Origin: Haemonchus contortus
Taxonomy: Eukaryota > Nematoda > Chromadorea > Rhabditida > Trichostrongylidae
Direction of reading: 5' to 3'
NCBI GenBank assembly: GCA_000469685.2
Contig: LS997564.1
Location: 1,774,001 to 1,838,000, forward strand
Length of the DNA: 64,000 nucleotides
Positions 14,102 through 26,175 of this stretch are shown here, one piece after another (position 1 is the stretch's first letter; each line of letters begins with the position of its first letter). The notes under the pieces are model-generated. The model was not told where the DNA came from and did not search any database. It was given only the letters and a program-made list of their open reading frames with translations. The position numbers were made by a program, and so were the translations under genes.

Positions 14102-15094
14102 GGAACTGTTATGGAATGCACCGTTTTTTGGAAATTATTTCAATTAGCAGCAAAGTAAGGATGAGGTAGGGTAACCATTTAAAAACGAAAAATAAGTGTG
14201 AAAATCATTTGCCGCTCAGAATGATGACTCTGTTTAGGTGACCACCCTTTCAATATTACCTGCAATGTTTACCCCGTACAAGATCTTACTAGCATTTCCA
14301 CGTTTTCCAATTCAATTTAAATTTCGAAAATATCGGTATGTAAAGGATTCCAAACCGAAAAGTGTGCAAATTCATGAAGAGAACGTCCAACCTCTTTTTT
14401 ACAACAAACTTTCTTCTTGATGAGCCGCTTGCAGGTTGTCAGCCATAGTTTCCCTTCTTAGGAAATTCTCTGCGTCTTCTTAGCCCACTTTAACAGAGCC
14501 TGACCAATTTTGTGGCAGTAGATCTTCTTCGAGCTCTTCGAAGTCGCCGAAAGCACCAAGCCACTGAAATAAAACATTTGTAGACAGAACAACATCATCA
14601 AATGAATGAAGGTGAACGGTCAGCAACGATTTCCTCTCTCTCATTTCTCGATCAGTGTGAGAGAGAGGAGGAGGGGAGGATTTGCAACTTTAGAGGAGGT
14701 AGACTAGAGTTTGAATGTAATAGACAAGAAGTTTCCTTATATCCAAAAAGCCAGCCGCTGGAAATAAGCGAGGCATTTTGGAATGAAGCCACAGAGCTGA
14801 AACAGCGCCCCAGGTCGCTGCATGGCATCCGAAGGTCTCACCATCAGTCGTCCGCTTCCATCCTCACGGGGGCTACTGTTTCACATTTACCAGTAACATT
14901 GACAATTCATCGCTTCGGTTGAGGAGTAATTCGCCAGGTTCGCTGATATCAAAAGTCATAGTATAAATGTAACGCCCCATCAGTGCCTTTACTTAAGCTG
15001 ATAGCAGTGAAAAGACAACTCATCCGAAAAATTAATCAAACCAAAATTTCCGGCCTAAATGCTTCTGTAATTCCTTTCTCCGTACTAGTCAGAT
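14102..15094. other. Decayed cutC intron region; antisense exon-like block at 14430-14575
   Basis: Parallels 24240-25480 in the next unit. The block 14430-14575 reads on the - strand after a good acceptor (ttttatttcag) and resembles 24837-24980; frames differ between the two copies. Purine-rich repeats lie near 14630-14700. No intact gene seen. Confidence 0.45.
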
Positions 15095-15515
15095 TTCTTC
15101 GAAGAAGTTTCAATACCTGAGTTCTACTAGGAACCTCATAAAAGAGCTTTCTAGATTATCATCTGAAATCAGTCGTGTACGATATCATGCTTTGCTTCCG
15201 TGGCTAAGGAACCAAAAGTAAAGTAATCCGTTAAGGGATTAGCAATGCCTCTCAATTACAGTTTGGATAATACTGGTAGCCAGGTACCCGAAATTTGTGG
15301 ACTCCCTACGTCAGATATTGTATCAAGAGGCCAGAGAAAACTAAAACTCCCAAAACTAGGTGAAGATGTAGATAAAGACGCTGAAAAGCCGAATTGAGAT
15401 GGTTCCATGGACACAGATGTTCAACGAATGACCAGTTAGAAAGAGATGCGAACAACAACGACCTCATGGACAAATTTTTTCGAAGTGGACCTACTGCGGC
15501 TTCATACTATTAGAT
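15095..15515 (+). pseudogene. cutC: cutC last exons, decayed (unit 1)
   Basis: Two blocks correspond to the last two exons of the cutC copy at 23798-26175. One is about 15150-15212 (tatcatctgaaatcagtcgtg, tatcatgct). The other is about 15374-15515 (cgctgaaaagccga, atgttcaacgaatgacc, gacctcatggacaaatttttt). In-frame stops and indels break both. Their order and spacing relative to CUB copy 1 match those of the better cutC copy relative to CUB copy 2, which supports duplication of the whole unit. Confidence 0.6.
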
Positions 15516-16139
15516 TCGCGAATGGAGAAGCTCCCATCATCTCTACGCTGACACATTTTTTTTTCAAAATACTGTTTATTAATAAGTCTTGGTATAATTT
15601 TTTGCAAAGACTTCGAACGTGAAGACTAACGTATTAAAATTTTTCACTTTTACCCTCGAGCCATAATTTACCCCGTGGAGGACATGACCTATACCTCTTC
15701 TTTACCATTTACTATACTATACCTTGAATTTCCTTCGGTCGAGTTCGAAGGAAAAGAACCCAAAGATTTTGGATTAGAATCGGACAAGTGAAACTTGAGT
15801 CTCTTCAACAATTGGGGAACCAAAAAAGAGCATCAATGTTCGTTTTGTATAAAAAAAATTAAAACACTGAAAACTGGAAGAGTGACGGTACCAGATGGTA
15901 TAAACTTCACGAAACTTCAAGAAGTTCATAACAGTGAAAGGAAAATGTAAAGAAAAATCATCGGAGCGAAGAAGAACAAGGCGAAGGCAGGTCACCACAT
16001 CCACTTATACCAATACCAATTATACCCACCCCGCTGATCAAAGCTCAAATCGAATGTGCTCCAGATCAACGGAATGCATCATTTTCCCGAACTTAACTAT
16101 CTGCTGCCAGTTTCGTTAGGGAGGTAAAAACATTGATGT

Positions 16140-16424
16140 TATGCGGCTCTGTTGGCCAAATCATGGTAGTGACTCAGTAAAGGATAGAAACAGAGAGATG
16201 ACGTGGATCCATTTATGGAGTTCTGGACACTGTCGAAGTAGGGAGGGGTCAGAAAAAACATAATCATTTGTTCAATTGGTCGATGTGGGTTAGCTCGGAT
16301 TCTTTAGAAGACTGTTTAATGTTTATATTACACCTTATCGCATTTCCAACAAAAACAATGAATCGACACATCAGTGTCGGCTCTGGGACTTCTGCTGGCG
16401 CTTCTGTCACGCGGTCAATTTGCC
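16140..16424 (+). promoter_or_regulatory. Conserved upstream block of CUB copy 1
   Basis: The 280 bp before the start codon are shared with 26780-27066 and 38250-38528. Shared words include 'aatcatggt.gtgactca', 'acactgtcgaagtaggggtcagaa', 'ttcaattggtc', 'aatgaatcga.acatcagt' and 'tctgctggcgcttctg.cacgcgg'. All three copies keep it better than most introns, so it may hold promoter or 5'-leader sequence. No TATA box or trans-splice acceptor could be assigned. Confidence 0.35.
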
Positions 16425-17235
16425 ATGACACCATTTCAATTTTGTCCATGGACAAAATGCTTTCTCATCTTAGCAATGGTATCTTCGCAGATCGTCTGTT
16501 CTGGCAAGCTTTAAATGTCCCTTGTTTGATCCTTGCCATCCTATCCACTTTACTTTAATTGCAGTTGACGAATGGGGTTGCGTATATGGAGAGGAGTATG
16601 CCAGCGGTGAAATCGAGCAAAGGGCTCACTCGCATTGTTGCATGCACGAATATTGATCTATCCGGGTAATTGCAAGTCAGTTTCATCAGGAGGGTGTTAC
16701 CCAATTGGTAACAATTCAATTACGGTAATGTGGCATTAAATTGGAGTAAAACTAATTAAATCACTACGAGTTCGCCCACAAGATAAACATCGTCACTCAA
16801 CCTCATATTTACACTGTCCTTAGGTGATACCTTTAACTACAACTTATATATAAGATTTGAGCGAGAATAGAGATTCATTTTGTAGATTTGAAAAATGACC
16901 AGAAGTATCAAAAAACCAGTCCCTTGAATTTTGCTACAACACCTAAAGAATTCCTTCACGAACAATGGTTTTAGATTATTTCCAGGTAAAACCAGGAAGC
17001 AAAACAGGTCTCACGCTTTTTCTGGAGTCTATCACACTGAATGCCAACGATACTTTGCAGCTTTATCAATACTTTCCGCTAAGCGACACCAAAACTAATT
17101 GGTTATATTATGTCAACGTCAACAGGTCAGCTTATCCTAGAAGCTTAACACAAGTTCTTAAAAGTAATGCTAAATGACACTAGGTTGATCGAAAGCTTTA
17201 GACAGGGTTTTTTGAAAAGTCGGAACTTTATATTT

Positions 17236-17917
17236 TTACACTTTAGGCAATGCGCCCATACCCATTCTCTCCTTTTCTCTTTACTCGAGAATCTTCCAGG
17301 GCTTCTTATCCTAACTTCATACTCGTTCGAGCGACTACCTGCTTCCTAGTTCCACTTCCAATTAATCCTCCCACATTTTATCTCCTCCTGTTTCTTCTCA
17401 AAGTAGGCGGGATGCGATGCAGAGAGCATATTTGCTTCGTAGGGCTGTGTGCCTCGGTTGTGGATTCTAGTTGTTTCAGGATCCTTCGGTTTGATGAACC
17501 CTTCGTTTGAGGTCCCGCTTGGTCTGATTGCCCGGGGTTCTGGACGAATTCGTTTGTAACGGACTGAGTTGTCAGCAAGCCTCGGTTCTTCTGTCGCTTT
17601 GCGTTCTGAACGAAGAACCAGAATCTTGCGGGGGGACCCCTCATCTGCTTGGCAGGGGTAAGCAACCTTATCGTTCTCACAACGAAATGCCTTGGCTCAT
17701 CTCTCGTGTCCATTGATGTCTGGGCATGCTATTCTCTCTGCTTATCTCATCGCTACTCTAGTTCTAACCTTTTTACCTTGTTTTGTTGTTATGCGTTTCT
17801 CTTTTGCCTTGCTTTAGGCCGATTTTCCATAACTTTCCAGCTTCTAGTTTCCATTTGTCTATGTGACTGATGGGCACACCCTGGAGGTGCATTTAAATAA
17901 ACAAATAAATAAATATT
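17236..17917 (+). mobile_element. 3' fragment of a CR1-like LINE
   Basis: About 680 bp present in intron 3 of copy 1 but absent from the same intron in copies 2 and 3. It ends with a small hairpin (gcacaccctggaggtgc) and an A-rich AAAT tail, aaataaacaaataaataaat. The LINE at 44927-48009 ends similarly with gcacctacgagtgc and a TAAATAAA tail. An imperfect atatttt duplication flanks it. I recognise no catalytic motif, so it is a 5'-truncated 3' end. Confidence 0.65.
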
Positions 17918-20900
17918 TTGAATGTTGATACCCATGAAGTATCATGCGACTATAGGAGAACATTCTAGAAGATTTTCCGTAAAAGTTATATGAGGACGCA
18001 GTTTTTATAAAAAAAATCTAATAAAATGAATTCAAGGTCATGCCAAGATTCATTGAGAGTCGAACATGGTTACTTATATGGGAGTATGAATGCGCTCTCC
18101 TGAGTTTAAGCATGATGTCAATTTCACAGTAGCAAGACCACAGTAGTGACTAACAACGGTGACTATATCGTTCACTGATTCCCATCATATGCTGAATAAA
18201 AAATAAAGAAGACAAGAATGAAGACCCTATCAAGACCTCCCGATCAACCTAAAGTAATTACGAACAACCTGAGAAGACAAGGGAAGGCTTTCTATGCGTG
18301 CCTGAGATTGAAATTACTCAGAATAACTCCTAACCAGCAGTTCTGAGAATCATCGTAGCTTACTTCAGCTCGCACCGTCTATGGACCTTCACCGCCGCTG
18401 TTGGTGTTGGCTTTGATATTGGGTACAAGTTTCAGCTAAGGAATTCATCTTTCACGTTCTCCTTCAAACGAGTTGAACGAGGTGGTATCATAAACTTCTT
18501 CACTTTTAATTATTACAAAAATATTGTATGAAGGGGTAAGTCTGATTTACATTTTTGAAATATTCGGCTTCAATGGGGAAACATAAAAGCAATAGCCGAA
18601 TCTCGCTTGCTTACGATGTTTAATGAAGAAATGCTTTGAACTTTGGTTTAATTTTCAATCTATGACGAAGACATGTCTTCTTCCCATGCCTCAAACTGCT
18701 TGTCGTACAGGATTGTTATGACAGAACCGCTCAATAAGGTCGACCTTTATAGGTCCCGATCAATCGCGTCCACAAATTCGAGTTCTCTTTTTAATCGTAC
18801 TGGGGTTCACATATTTTTCTATTTATCTACTTTTACGCCAAAGCAACACGCCCAGCCCGAGATGGAGTGGTAAGGACACAATTTGAGTCCAGGAAAACGA
18901 GAGAGATTAAAAGGAATTCAAAAGAAACTGCAAATTAGAGAGGGCACAATTATCGCGCACAGAAGTCAATATAGGATAATACTGGAATTTGAATACGGAT
19001 TTGGTCCACGCGATCGGGGAAGTTAACCGATGCAAAGTTTGACGATTTCACCCCCCAGAGAGTTCTGAAAACAATCAAATTACTGCTCAAACTAATGGGT
19101 TGATTGAATTGGGCGGATATCGTTCCAGGATTGTGAATTATGTACGTTTGCGATCGTGAAGTTATTCGACTTACTGGTGAAGGTTACCAAGCCCAGGCAA
19201 TCATTGAATTCCTTTTCAGATGTAAAACTTTGCCCATATCCACTGCTTCGTTCGTCCGTTAACATCACAAACGTTCCAGACATCGAAAGACGCGGGCCAA
19301 TACGTACGTACCTATCAAGTTGCTCAGCAACCAATCCCGTGGACAAAGTAAAAAATTTACAGGCTGTCCTTTCCGAATAATTTCGTCCGTACCCGGTCGA
19401 GAGATCCTTTTGAACCTCAACGACTTAGCGGGAACGACTTTTCTTCAGCGGCCAGAAAATGGTGATTTTAGGTGAATGAAGGGTGCTCCTACTTCTACCT
19501 TTCGCTCATTTCTGTTTTTGAAATTTTCGAAGCTGGCAGTGTAAGGATGAGATCAGTTCCGTCATTACTTCTTCGGATTTTCTACAAGCCAGGAATCTTA
19601 ATCGAAAATGTTCCCAACAATTGGAACGAATAAAACTGTGTAGATAAATACAGCCGTACCCGGAACGCATTCGAGCTCAATGTTGGCTTAACTGGACTGG
19701 AAAACTCAAATCTTCATGAAGATGATACCTGTTTATTGGGAAAGACTAGCGAGCCCATTATTGTACTTTTCAGGGATACGCCATCTGGAGTTTTGAAGAG
19801 GCAGCACGACGAAATAGATTTTGTGCTTGAGGGCCTATCTCCATATCGTCTTCCACGCTACAACATCACTTTCAAAGAGCTCACCGAAGAACGTGAGTTG
19901 ATTCTTGAGCTAATCTTATTTCTAGCAAATCGCCAAGTTCTCTAAGCTTTCAATTTTGCAACTCAGTCAGTCAGGTGCCAATCCAGACCTAAGCGTAGAT
20001 GTTCCACTGATGAACCATTCTAGACGGAGCAGTTTTTCGGGAGCAATGAATACCCGCAGCCAGTAACTTTTTGATGTCCCATGACTTCACATACCCAATT
20101 GCCCCTACTCGCCGTCATTCTTTTTTTTTATAGCTCGATAGTTTTTTTGTCGCAGTTCAGAATAGACCAGAGCAATAATGTCATCTCGTCCTACGTTTGC
20201 TGACAGGGCAACACGGTAGACACAACGGCACCGACAGAAGTCGCGATTCAAACTCGTGCCTAGGCTTATCGCTGAACTGAGCCACTGACTATTAGCTGAG
20301 AGACGGCATGAGTCGGTAGTGAATAAGCGTGGTACCCGGAAGTAGAAGCTTGATCGAGTCATATCCGAGACTCAAGGTTACATTCATAGTGGCACACTTT
20401 CGAGATAGGTGGCATCACGAATCAGTGGGATAATAAGCGAAAAAAGAGACGAATTATGTTGTTTATGTTAATAATAACATGCAGGAGGAAGAAAAAGGAA
20501 AGCCGACATCACAGAGATCCGTTACCGTAGTGTTAATGTGCACTCAAGGCCTAAACCTTTGTGTACAACCCTGAACGACCATATAGAAAACACTGAGATC
20601 AGCTTATAGTGGAATTGCCCTCAAGAGACTGATCAGTATAGTCGTTTCTAGAGCGTATTACGATCGAAGGAATGTGTATTTTAGCTTGTTACTGCGATGA
20701 AGCTTACGTGGTTGTGGGCACGGAACCAGTCCACATAACATCGCCGGAATTCCCGATAACGCACTGCTCTAAGGTTCGTTGCAAAAGACGATTCATCCAC
20801 AACGACACATTACGCCATGATTCTCAACCAACATTTGTTGCTACAGTGCATTTTCTCAGTACTGAAGCATACGGTTATATTCAGTTCTATTCGGATGGAA

Positions 20901-21530
20901 TCGATATGAAACAGCAAGTCTTCAAAAATTGTTTTTAGTCAGTCTTGATCTTGTGGTGAATTCAAGGTTAGTACAATCAGGTTGAACGACACCCACAAGG
21001 ATGTGCGGTTAGTGTTTACTGGAGATGTTATGGAGACAGAGTTCGTCACAGATAATTCGGTTGGACAGCATGGTTATAATATGACCGTTGAATCGATCCA
21101 CCTCCCTACTGGTATGTAGAGTTATTACAAAGCTACATCAGAGGAAAAAAGATGCAGATGGAGATTTCTTAATCACATGGTATAAGGAAGGGCTCAAATT
21201 TCGATTAAGAATCAAAAAAGTCGGTATATTTTTTGGTATTCTAGCAAACTTCTAGCGTATACATATATTCATGGCAGCATTACGTCGCAAAGAGATTTTA
21301 CGAATTCAAAAACTTAGGAAAACTTCAATCACTGCCCCCTTTTGTCTGACTGTGGTGAGCCACATTGAATTCATGATTATATTCGAATTAACAATGACTT
21401 CTCGTAGGACCCTTAAGTCAGTCAATGAGAATTAATACATTATAATCAATACTGTAAAGAAGGACTTGATCAGCTTAGGTGGGATTTGATCCGCATCGTG
21501 TACATGCGAGGGATATATACTTAGACACTA

Positions 21531-21869
21531 ATATAATATAATAATATAATATAATATAATATAATATAGTATAATATAATATAATATAATATAATATAAT
21601 ATAATATAATATAATATAATATAATATAATATAATATAATATAATATAATATAATATAATATAATATAATATAATATAATATAATATAATGTAATATAAT
21701 ATGATATAATATAATATAACATAATATAATACAATATAATATAATATAATATAATATAATATAATATAATATAATATAATATAATATAATATAATATAAT
21801 ATAATATAATATAATATAATATAATATAATACAATATAGTATAATATAATATAATATAGTATAATATAA
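21531..21869. repeat. (TATAA)n pentanucleotide microsatellite
   Basis: About 340 bp of ataat repeats with few interruptions, in intron 9 of CUB copy 1. The same intron of copy 3 contains the same repeat (42918-42968, 44900-44926, 48017-48083, 49362-49606), but copy 2 does not. Long YYIILYYIIL frames on the - strand are repeat translations. Confidence 0.95.
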
Positions 21870-22337
21870 AATACCCTTTTTAAATCAAAGTTGATCATCG
21901 TGCAACCACCTAGTGCAACCAGCTCGTCTTCGGAACTTTAAAAAAATTTCAAGTTTTCAGAGTGCCAGTGCCCTCACAAAGGAGTAAAAACTATGCCAAT
22001 CAAAGCTGACGCCAGAATGGATATACCGGAATACTGTGTGGCCGTTTACTGTGAATGGGTTATTCCATTAATAACACATGATATGGCGATTTTGATGTTG
22101 TCATATCTCTTGAAGCATGTTCCCTAATAATCTGGTCTTTCTTTCATAAACTGCACTATTTTACAGAAATTCGTTGCATTGTTTAATTTTACGTCGGAGG
22201 TTGATTTGCTCACAGTGGCCGCCTGGAATGACATACGACAGTAAGTCTACGGTCGTTCAAAATAACCGTACTTCAAACTGATTTCTCCAGCGATTTCTCA
22301 GATCCGGCGAGTATTATGTGTTCTGAAGCACACAGTA

Positions 22338-23400
22338 CTCCGTCAACAGGGTGGGCCAAAATTATGATTACACAGACATCACATCCCCGAAAACGAATCG
22401 AAAGCTAAAAAAACAAAACCAATGTCATAAAAGTGTCTATCGCTAATCTCTCATCAGAATAGTACATTGAAACTGGGATCTGTTGCTTTCTGCTTTCACC
22501 CAATCCCAGAAACGACGATAGACGTCATTGATGGTGGCACGCAGTTAAGGTCATCGAGTTGATCGAGGCTTTTTGCCAGGCATTTTTGAGATTATTTCAC
22601 TTCTTTTTTGAGCTAACGAATGCTTTCATCTCAAAGGCCGACCACACTGGGGCACCCATGGGATTTAGGTCTCGGGTCCAGATTGGTCACTGATCGAAGG
22701 TTATGAAGTCAGGGAAGCCCTTTTACGGAATTTCTAGGCAATTTTTGATCTGCAGTCAGGAGCATCATTTTGACAATATGTCCGGTTTGAATCGCCAAAG
22801 TGTACTATTGCGCACGAAAAGATCGAACAGGTCTTCAAATCAACTTTCACTCCTTTTTACAGAAATAGTCGGTGCTTTTGTCTCGGGGGTGACGCTCGCG
22901 AAGGATATTGCAGAAAGTCAGCGATCCTAGCGATGCATCACTTCCATTTCTTTTAGCTTTATACGAATCTTGTAGCCCTGCTTATTGGGCACCTTTTTTA
23001 CCGCGGATATCTTTTCGCCGGTGAACAGGAGTCCCATGCGAAAATTTTTTGTAGGCGGCGGGGCAACTTTGGTGAGCCAACGTTTCTCTTCTTTTTATTC
23101 TGCTCACTGAGGAAATCACTTTCTGATCGTTTGAAGGTGTCGTCGTACGGGTGATGCTTCACGACTTCGCGCAGGAAACTTCATGAGATATCCATTCATT
23201 CAGTCATTTTGGGCTCAGGATGAACTTCGCTGCTACGCAGACCTTCGCCCTGCTTCTTCAAAACTTCCACTAAATATAACCACAAGCCTCTTATGTTTAC
23301 CACTCCTATCCGCAATTGTTCCCAACTCTTTAAAGCGTCTTATAATCAAATGTAGCCCCTGCCTTGTTACGCTGAGTCGTCTGTAGATGCACCGTGCCAA
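22338..23400 (-). mobile_element. Decayed Tc1/mariner-superfamily relic
   Basis: Starts with cagggtgggccaaaattatg, a typical transposon terminus, directly after the exon 11 flank of CUB copy 1. On the - strand there are transposase-like pieces. MGLLFTGEKISAVKKVPNKQ lies near 23040-22970, and IPWVPQ..., AFEMKAF and a C-terminal LNCVPPSMTSIVVSG stretch near 22660-22500. Stops and frameshifts are frequent. No right terminus was found, so the right boundary is approximate. It replaced or followed the loss of exons 12-18 of copy 1. Confidence 0.65.
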
Positions 23401-23797
23401 AAGTGCTTGTAAATGCGAAGTGACGGTTTATTCACGGGTAATTACGCTTACATTATTTTCAAAATCTACCAAAAGTTTAGTATAATCAGGAATGTAATAA
23501 TGTGATCTACCTTGTGAAATAGAAGAAAGCGATCGAATTGCTATGCCCTCATAAAAATTTGCTATGAGCGTCATCGACGCGCCCCACTAGAATTCGCAAC
23601 TAAGTAGGAGCATACAGTTGAAAAACACAGAAATCGTATTTTCCGCTGCCTAACCTTCCTGCTCACAGTGCGCTTCCTTTTTGAAACTGAATTTATACTA
23701 ACCATATTTTTGTGAAAACTGTTCACCAAATTTCGCACATAAGCATAGTTTAGCCCTTCTCCGATTGCTTACCAAATCCACTGAGCTGATCGTTAAG
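23401..23797. other. Junction between CUB copy 1 relic and the next cutC copy
   Basis: No gene. From about 23640 it resembles 9225-9400, 37730-37797 and 63470-63600 (tgcgcttc.tttt, gcccttctccg). No exon for the CutC N-terminus was found here. Confidence 0.45.
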
Positions 23798-26175
23798 GTT
23801 TGGTCCGCCGTCTGCGAGCCTCCTTTCCGGATATGCCGCTGTTCGTTATGATCCGACCACGAGGTGGCGACTTCATCTACACGAAGGACGAGGTCAACGT
23901 AATGCTGGAGGACTTGAGAGCGATGAAAAACATCGGAGTCACCGGATTCGTCTTCGGTGCAATGGACAGGTAGGGAGATCGTTTGTCTGGTCTGTTAAGG
24001 TATTGAAAAATAGGACAAAGTGACAAGAAGCATGATAACCATTTATATACTGCGAGGTAACCGAGTAGGACGAGACCAGACAGGAAGAGGAGAGTATAGG
24101 GAAGGGAGTTACCTACCACCTACTGTCCCACACGTGCCAGCCATTTGATGGCTTTTCCACTCGGTTATATGGACCACCACTGTCCCGGAGCTTAGATTAT
24201 CTGTGATATAGAATCACTGCATGATGTAGATCATGATGTTCAATAAGTGAAATTTAATATTATATATCGTTTTAACTGGCAGAAAAGAAAGGGTTACCGA
24301 TGGAAATATAAAAAAAAAGAAAATTGAGTGTGAAAATGGTTTGCCCTGCGAGTGAAGGCTCTACTCCAATGAATATACTGACAACATTTCTTTCTTAAAG
24401 CTTTAGCCAGCAGTCTTGTACAACCCGTAACCTTATTATGAAACTTATAAATTACTTTCAGTAACGGAGCTCTTGACGTAGATGTTTGCAAACGTCTAAT
24501 ACAAGCTGCCCGACCATCGCCCTGTACTTTGAGCCGAGTCTTCGATCTCGTTAAAGATTGGAATTAGCTCTGAAGCAGGCCATCACAATGGGCTTCAAAA
24601 CCGTTCTTACCAGGTAGTTACGACGGATTGAATTCAAAACAGTTAAATTCTGACAACTGCTGGCACTCCTATTACAGTGCAAGGTTCATCGAGTGTAATC
24701 ATTGAGAGCTTTGGTCGATTTTAACAAATATAGATATATAATAAATGCTCTCACCGGGCCAAAAAGTGTTACAACTTCAGAAAGATAAAGCCCTACCCAA
24801 TTCATTTTGACGCCGTTTCAATCAGCCTTCCTCCTCATGTTTAGCCGCTAGTGGGTCGTTGGCCGAAGATTTCTTTTCCGGAAAATCCCGTGCGTCTTGT
24901 TTGCCAGCTTGACGGGGCCTCGCCATTTCTGTCGTAGACGGTCTTCTTCGGGTCACCCGAAGCGTCGAACTTCATTTCACTGCAATAGAGTATTCATAAA
25001 TAGCGAGTCAGCATTGATCGAATAAAAAAGAGCACTGAGCAAATACGCTTTCTACATCTCCTTCTATTTCCTATTCAGTGTAAAAAAGGAATGAGAGGGA
25101 GAGAAATTACAGAGCAAAGATATGGATCAAATTTTTAACAAAATATGCTCCCAATTTCATCCCCTCGCAAAGCCCGGGCGGTAGAAATGGGCGGAGCATT
25201 TTGGGAAACCTGCCAGTCCACGGTGAGAGGTGTCATGCTTGGGCGGCGCTTACCGTCACTGACTAGTCACCCGGAAGCCTCAGTCTTCCTCTTTCACCCT
25301 CACCGTGCCTTTATTTTTCATATGCCCGTCACCTGGGAATATGCTGATTCAATTAGAGAGGAGAGAATATCATATACAAGTAAGCTCAAAGTGAAGCCAT
25401 GTTTTTTAGAAGCAATTATTCACTCACTTCATTGAACACTAGACTTTGATCTGAATTTTTGTTTATTCTTACTTAGTGGACAAGCAGAAACAGCTGTGGA
25501 TGGTCGTGACAGGCTGAAGAAAATGAGGGATGAAGCAAGAGATCAGATAAATATTATGGCAGGTAATCGCTGTTATCAAAAGTTATTACATGAATTTATC
25601 GCTACATTATTACTTACACCTAACCTAGAAGAGGAAAAAATTCCAATATTTTTGAAATCTGGGATCCAGATTGTCATTTAAAGTGCTTTTATGATCAACT
25701 CATTCTCTGCGGACTGGACCGAGTTGTCTGTTAAAATCCTTTTTTCTAGGTTCTGGCGTGAATTCTAAAACGCTTCCAACATTACTATCTGAAACCAGTT
25801 GTTCATGGTATCATGGCTCTGCTTCTATCGCTGTGGAATCCAAGGTAAAAATAACTCATAGGAGGATGAGCACTACCTTTGAGTTACCGTTTGGTTGCCA
25901 CCTGTAGGCAGGTTGTGAAATTTGGCGGAACACCAAGAACTTGTTTATTTGTTTGTTTATTAGATGCGCGGAGAAAATGATTGTATTGAAGAACTAGAAA
26001 AAGCCGACATTAAAAATTAGACAAGGTTGCTATTCAGATGCCGAAAAGCCGAGTTAAGATGGGCTCATTGGACACAGATGTTCAACGAGTGACCAGCAAG
26101 GAAGAAGTGCGAACAATGCGAGACCTCATAGACAAATTTTTCGGAAGTGGACCTATTGCTACACCATACTACTAG
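23798..26175 (+). pseudogene. cutC: cutC-like gene, 5'-truncated with a frameshift
   Basis: Five exons read as the CutC copper-homeostasis family: 23798-23969, 24462-24613, 25477-25562, 25750-25844 and 26038-26175, the last ending in TAG. Recognisable text includes MPLFVMIRPRGGDFIYTKDE, NIGVTGFVFGAMD, DVDVCKRLIQAARPSP, GFKTVLTSGQAETAVDG, GVNSKTLPTLLSE and RVKMGSLDTDVQRVTSKEE. Exon phases fit. A 1-nt indel near 24556-24562 puts a stop into exon 2, and the usual TFHRAFD reads TLSRVFD. No exon for the N-terminus (GGADR.E.C region) exists upstream. It is probably a pseudogene carried along with the CUB gene by duplication; a sequencing error in exon 2 cannot be excluded. CutC proteins are cytosolic TIM-barrel proteins linked to copper tolerance. 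Confidence 0.82.
24837..24980 (-). other. Antisense exon-like block inside a cutC intron
   Basis: On the - strand a good acceptor (ctattgcag, just above 24980) is followed by 45 open codons that include FDASGDPKKTVYDRNGEA and end in TAA. The same block, more decayed, occurs at 14430-14575 after ttttatttcag. The two copies are related by nucleotide identity but differ by an indel, so the true frame is unclear. I do not recognise the family. It may be an exon of a gene nested in cutC, or chance. Confidence 0.3.

Larger units (their letters stand above)
16425..22240 (+). pseudogene. CUB receptor copy 1: exons 1-11, disrupted
   Basis: Exons: 16425-16503, 16565-16665, 16986-17125, 18369-18481, 19220-19303, 19363-19471, 19774-19892, 20685-20913, 20981-21111, 21961-22085, 22167-22240. 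Exon 1 encodes MTPFQFCPWTKCFLILAMVS, a signal peptide. The exons then cover the first three CUB-like modules and part of the fourth. Exon 2 has an in-frame TGA (16654-16656) where copies 2 and 3 have sense codons. Exon 4 is 15 nt shorter, in frame. The exon 10 donor is gcgatt, weaker than gtaatt or gtgatt in the other copies. Exons 12-18 are absent; a mariner relic begins 100 bp after exon 11. Exons 8-10 are closest to copy 3. It is most likely a pseudogene. Confidence 0.82.

Noticed and set aside
20966..20980. An earlier acceptor for exon 9 (ttcaag)
   Set aside because: It would put exon 9 out of phase with exon 8 in all copies; the acceptor at 20980 (and 31327, 42396) keeps phase.
21475..21898. 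Long - strand frames YYIILYYIIL
   Set aside because: Translation of the TATAA pentanucleotide repeat. The same holds at 49276-49635.
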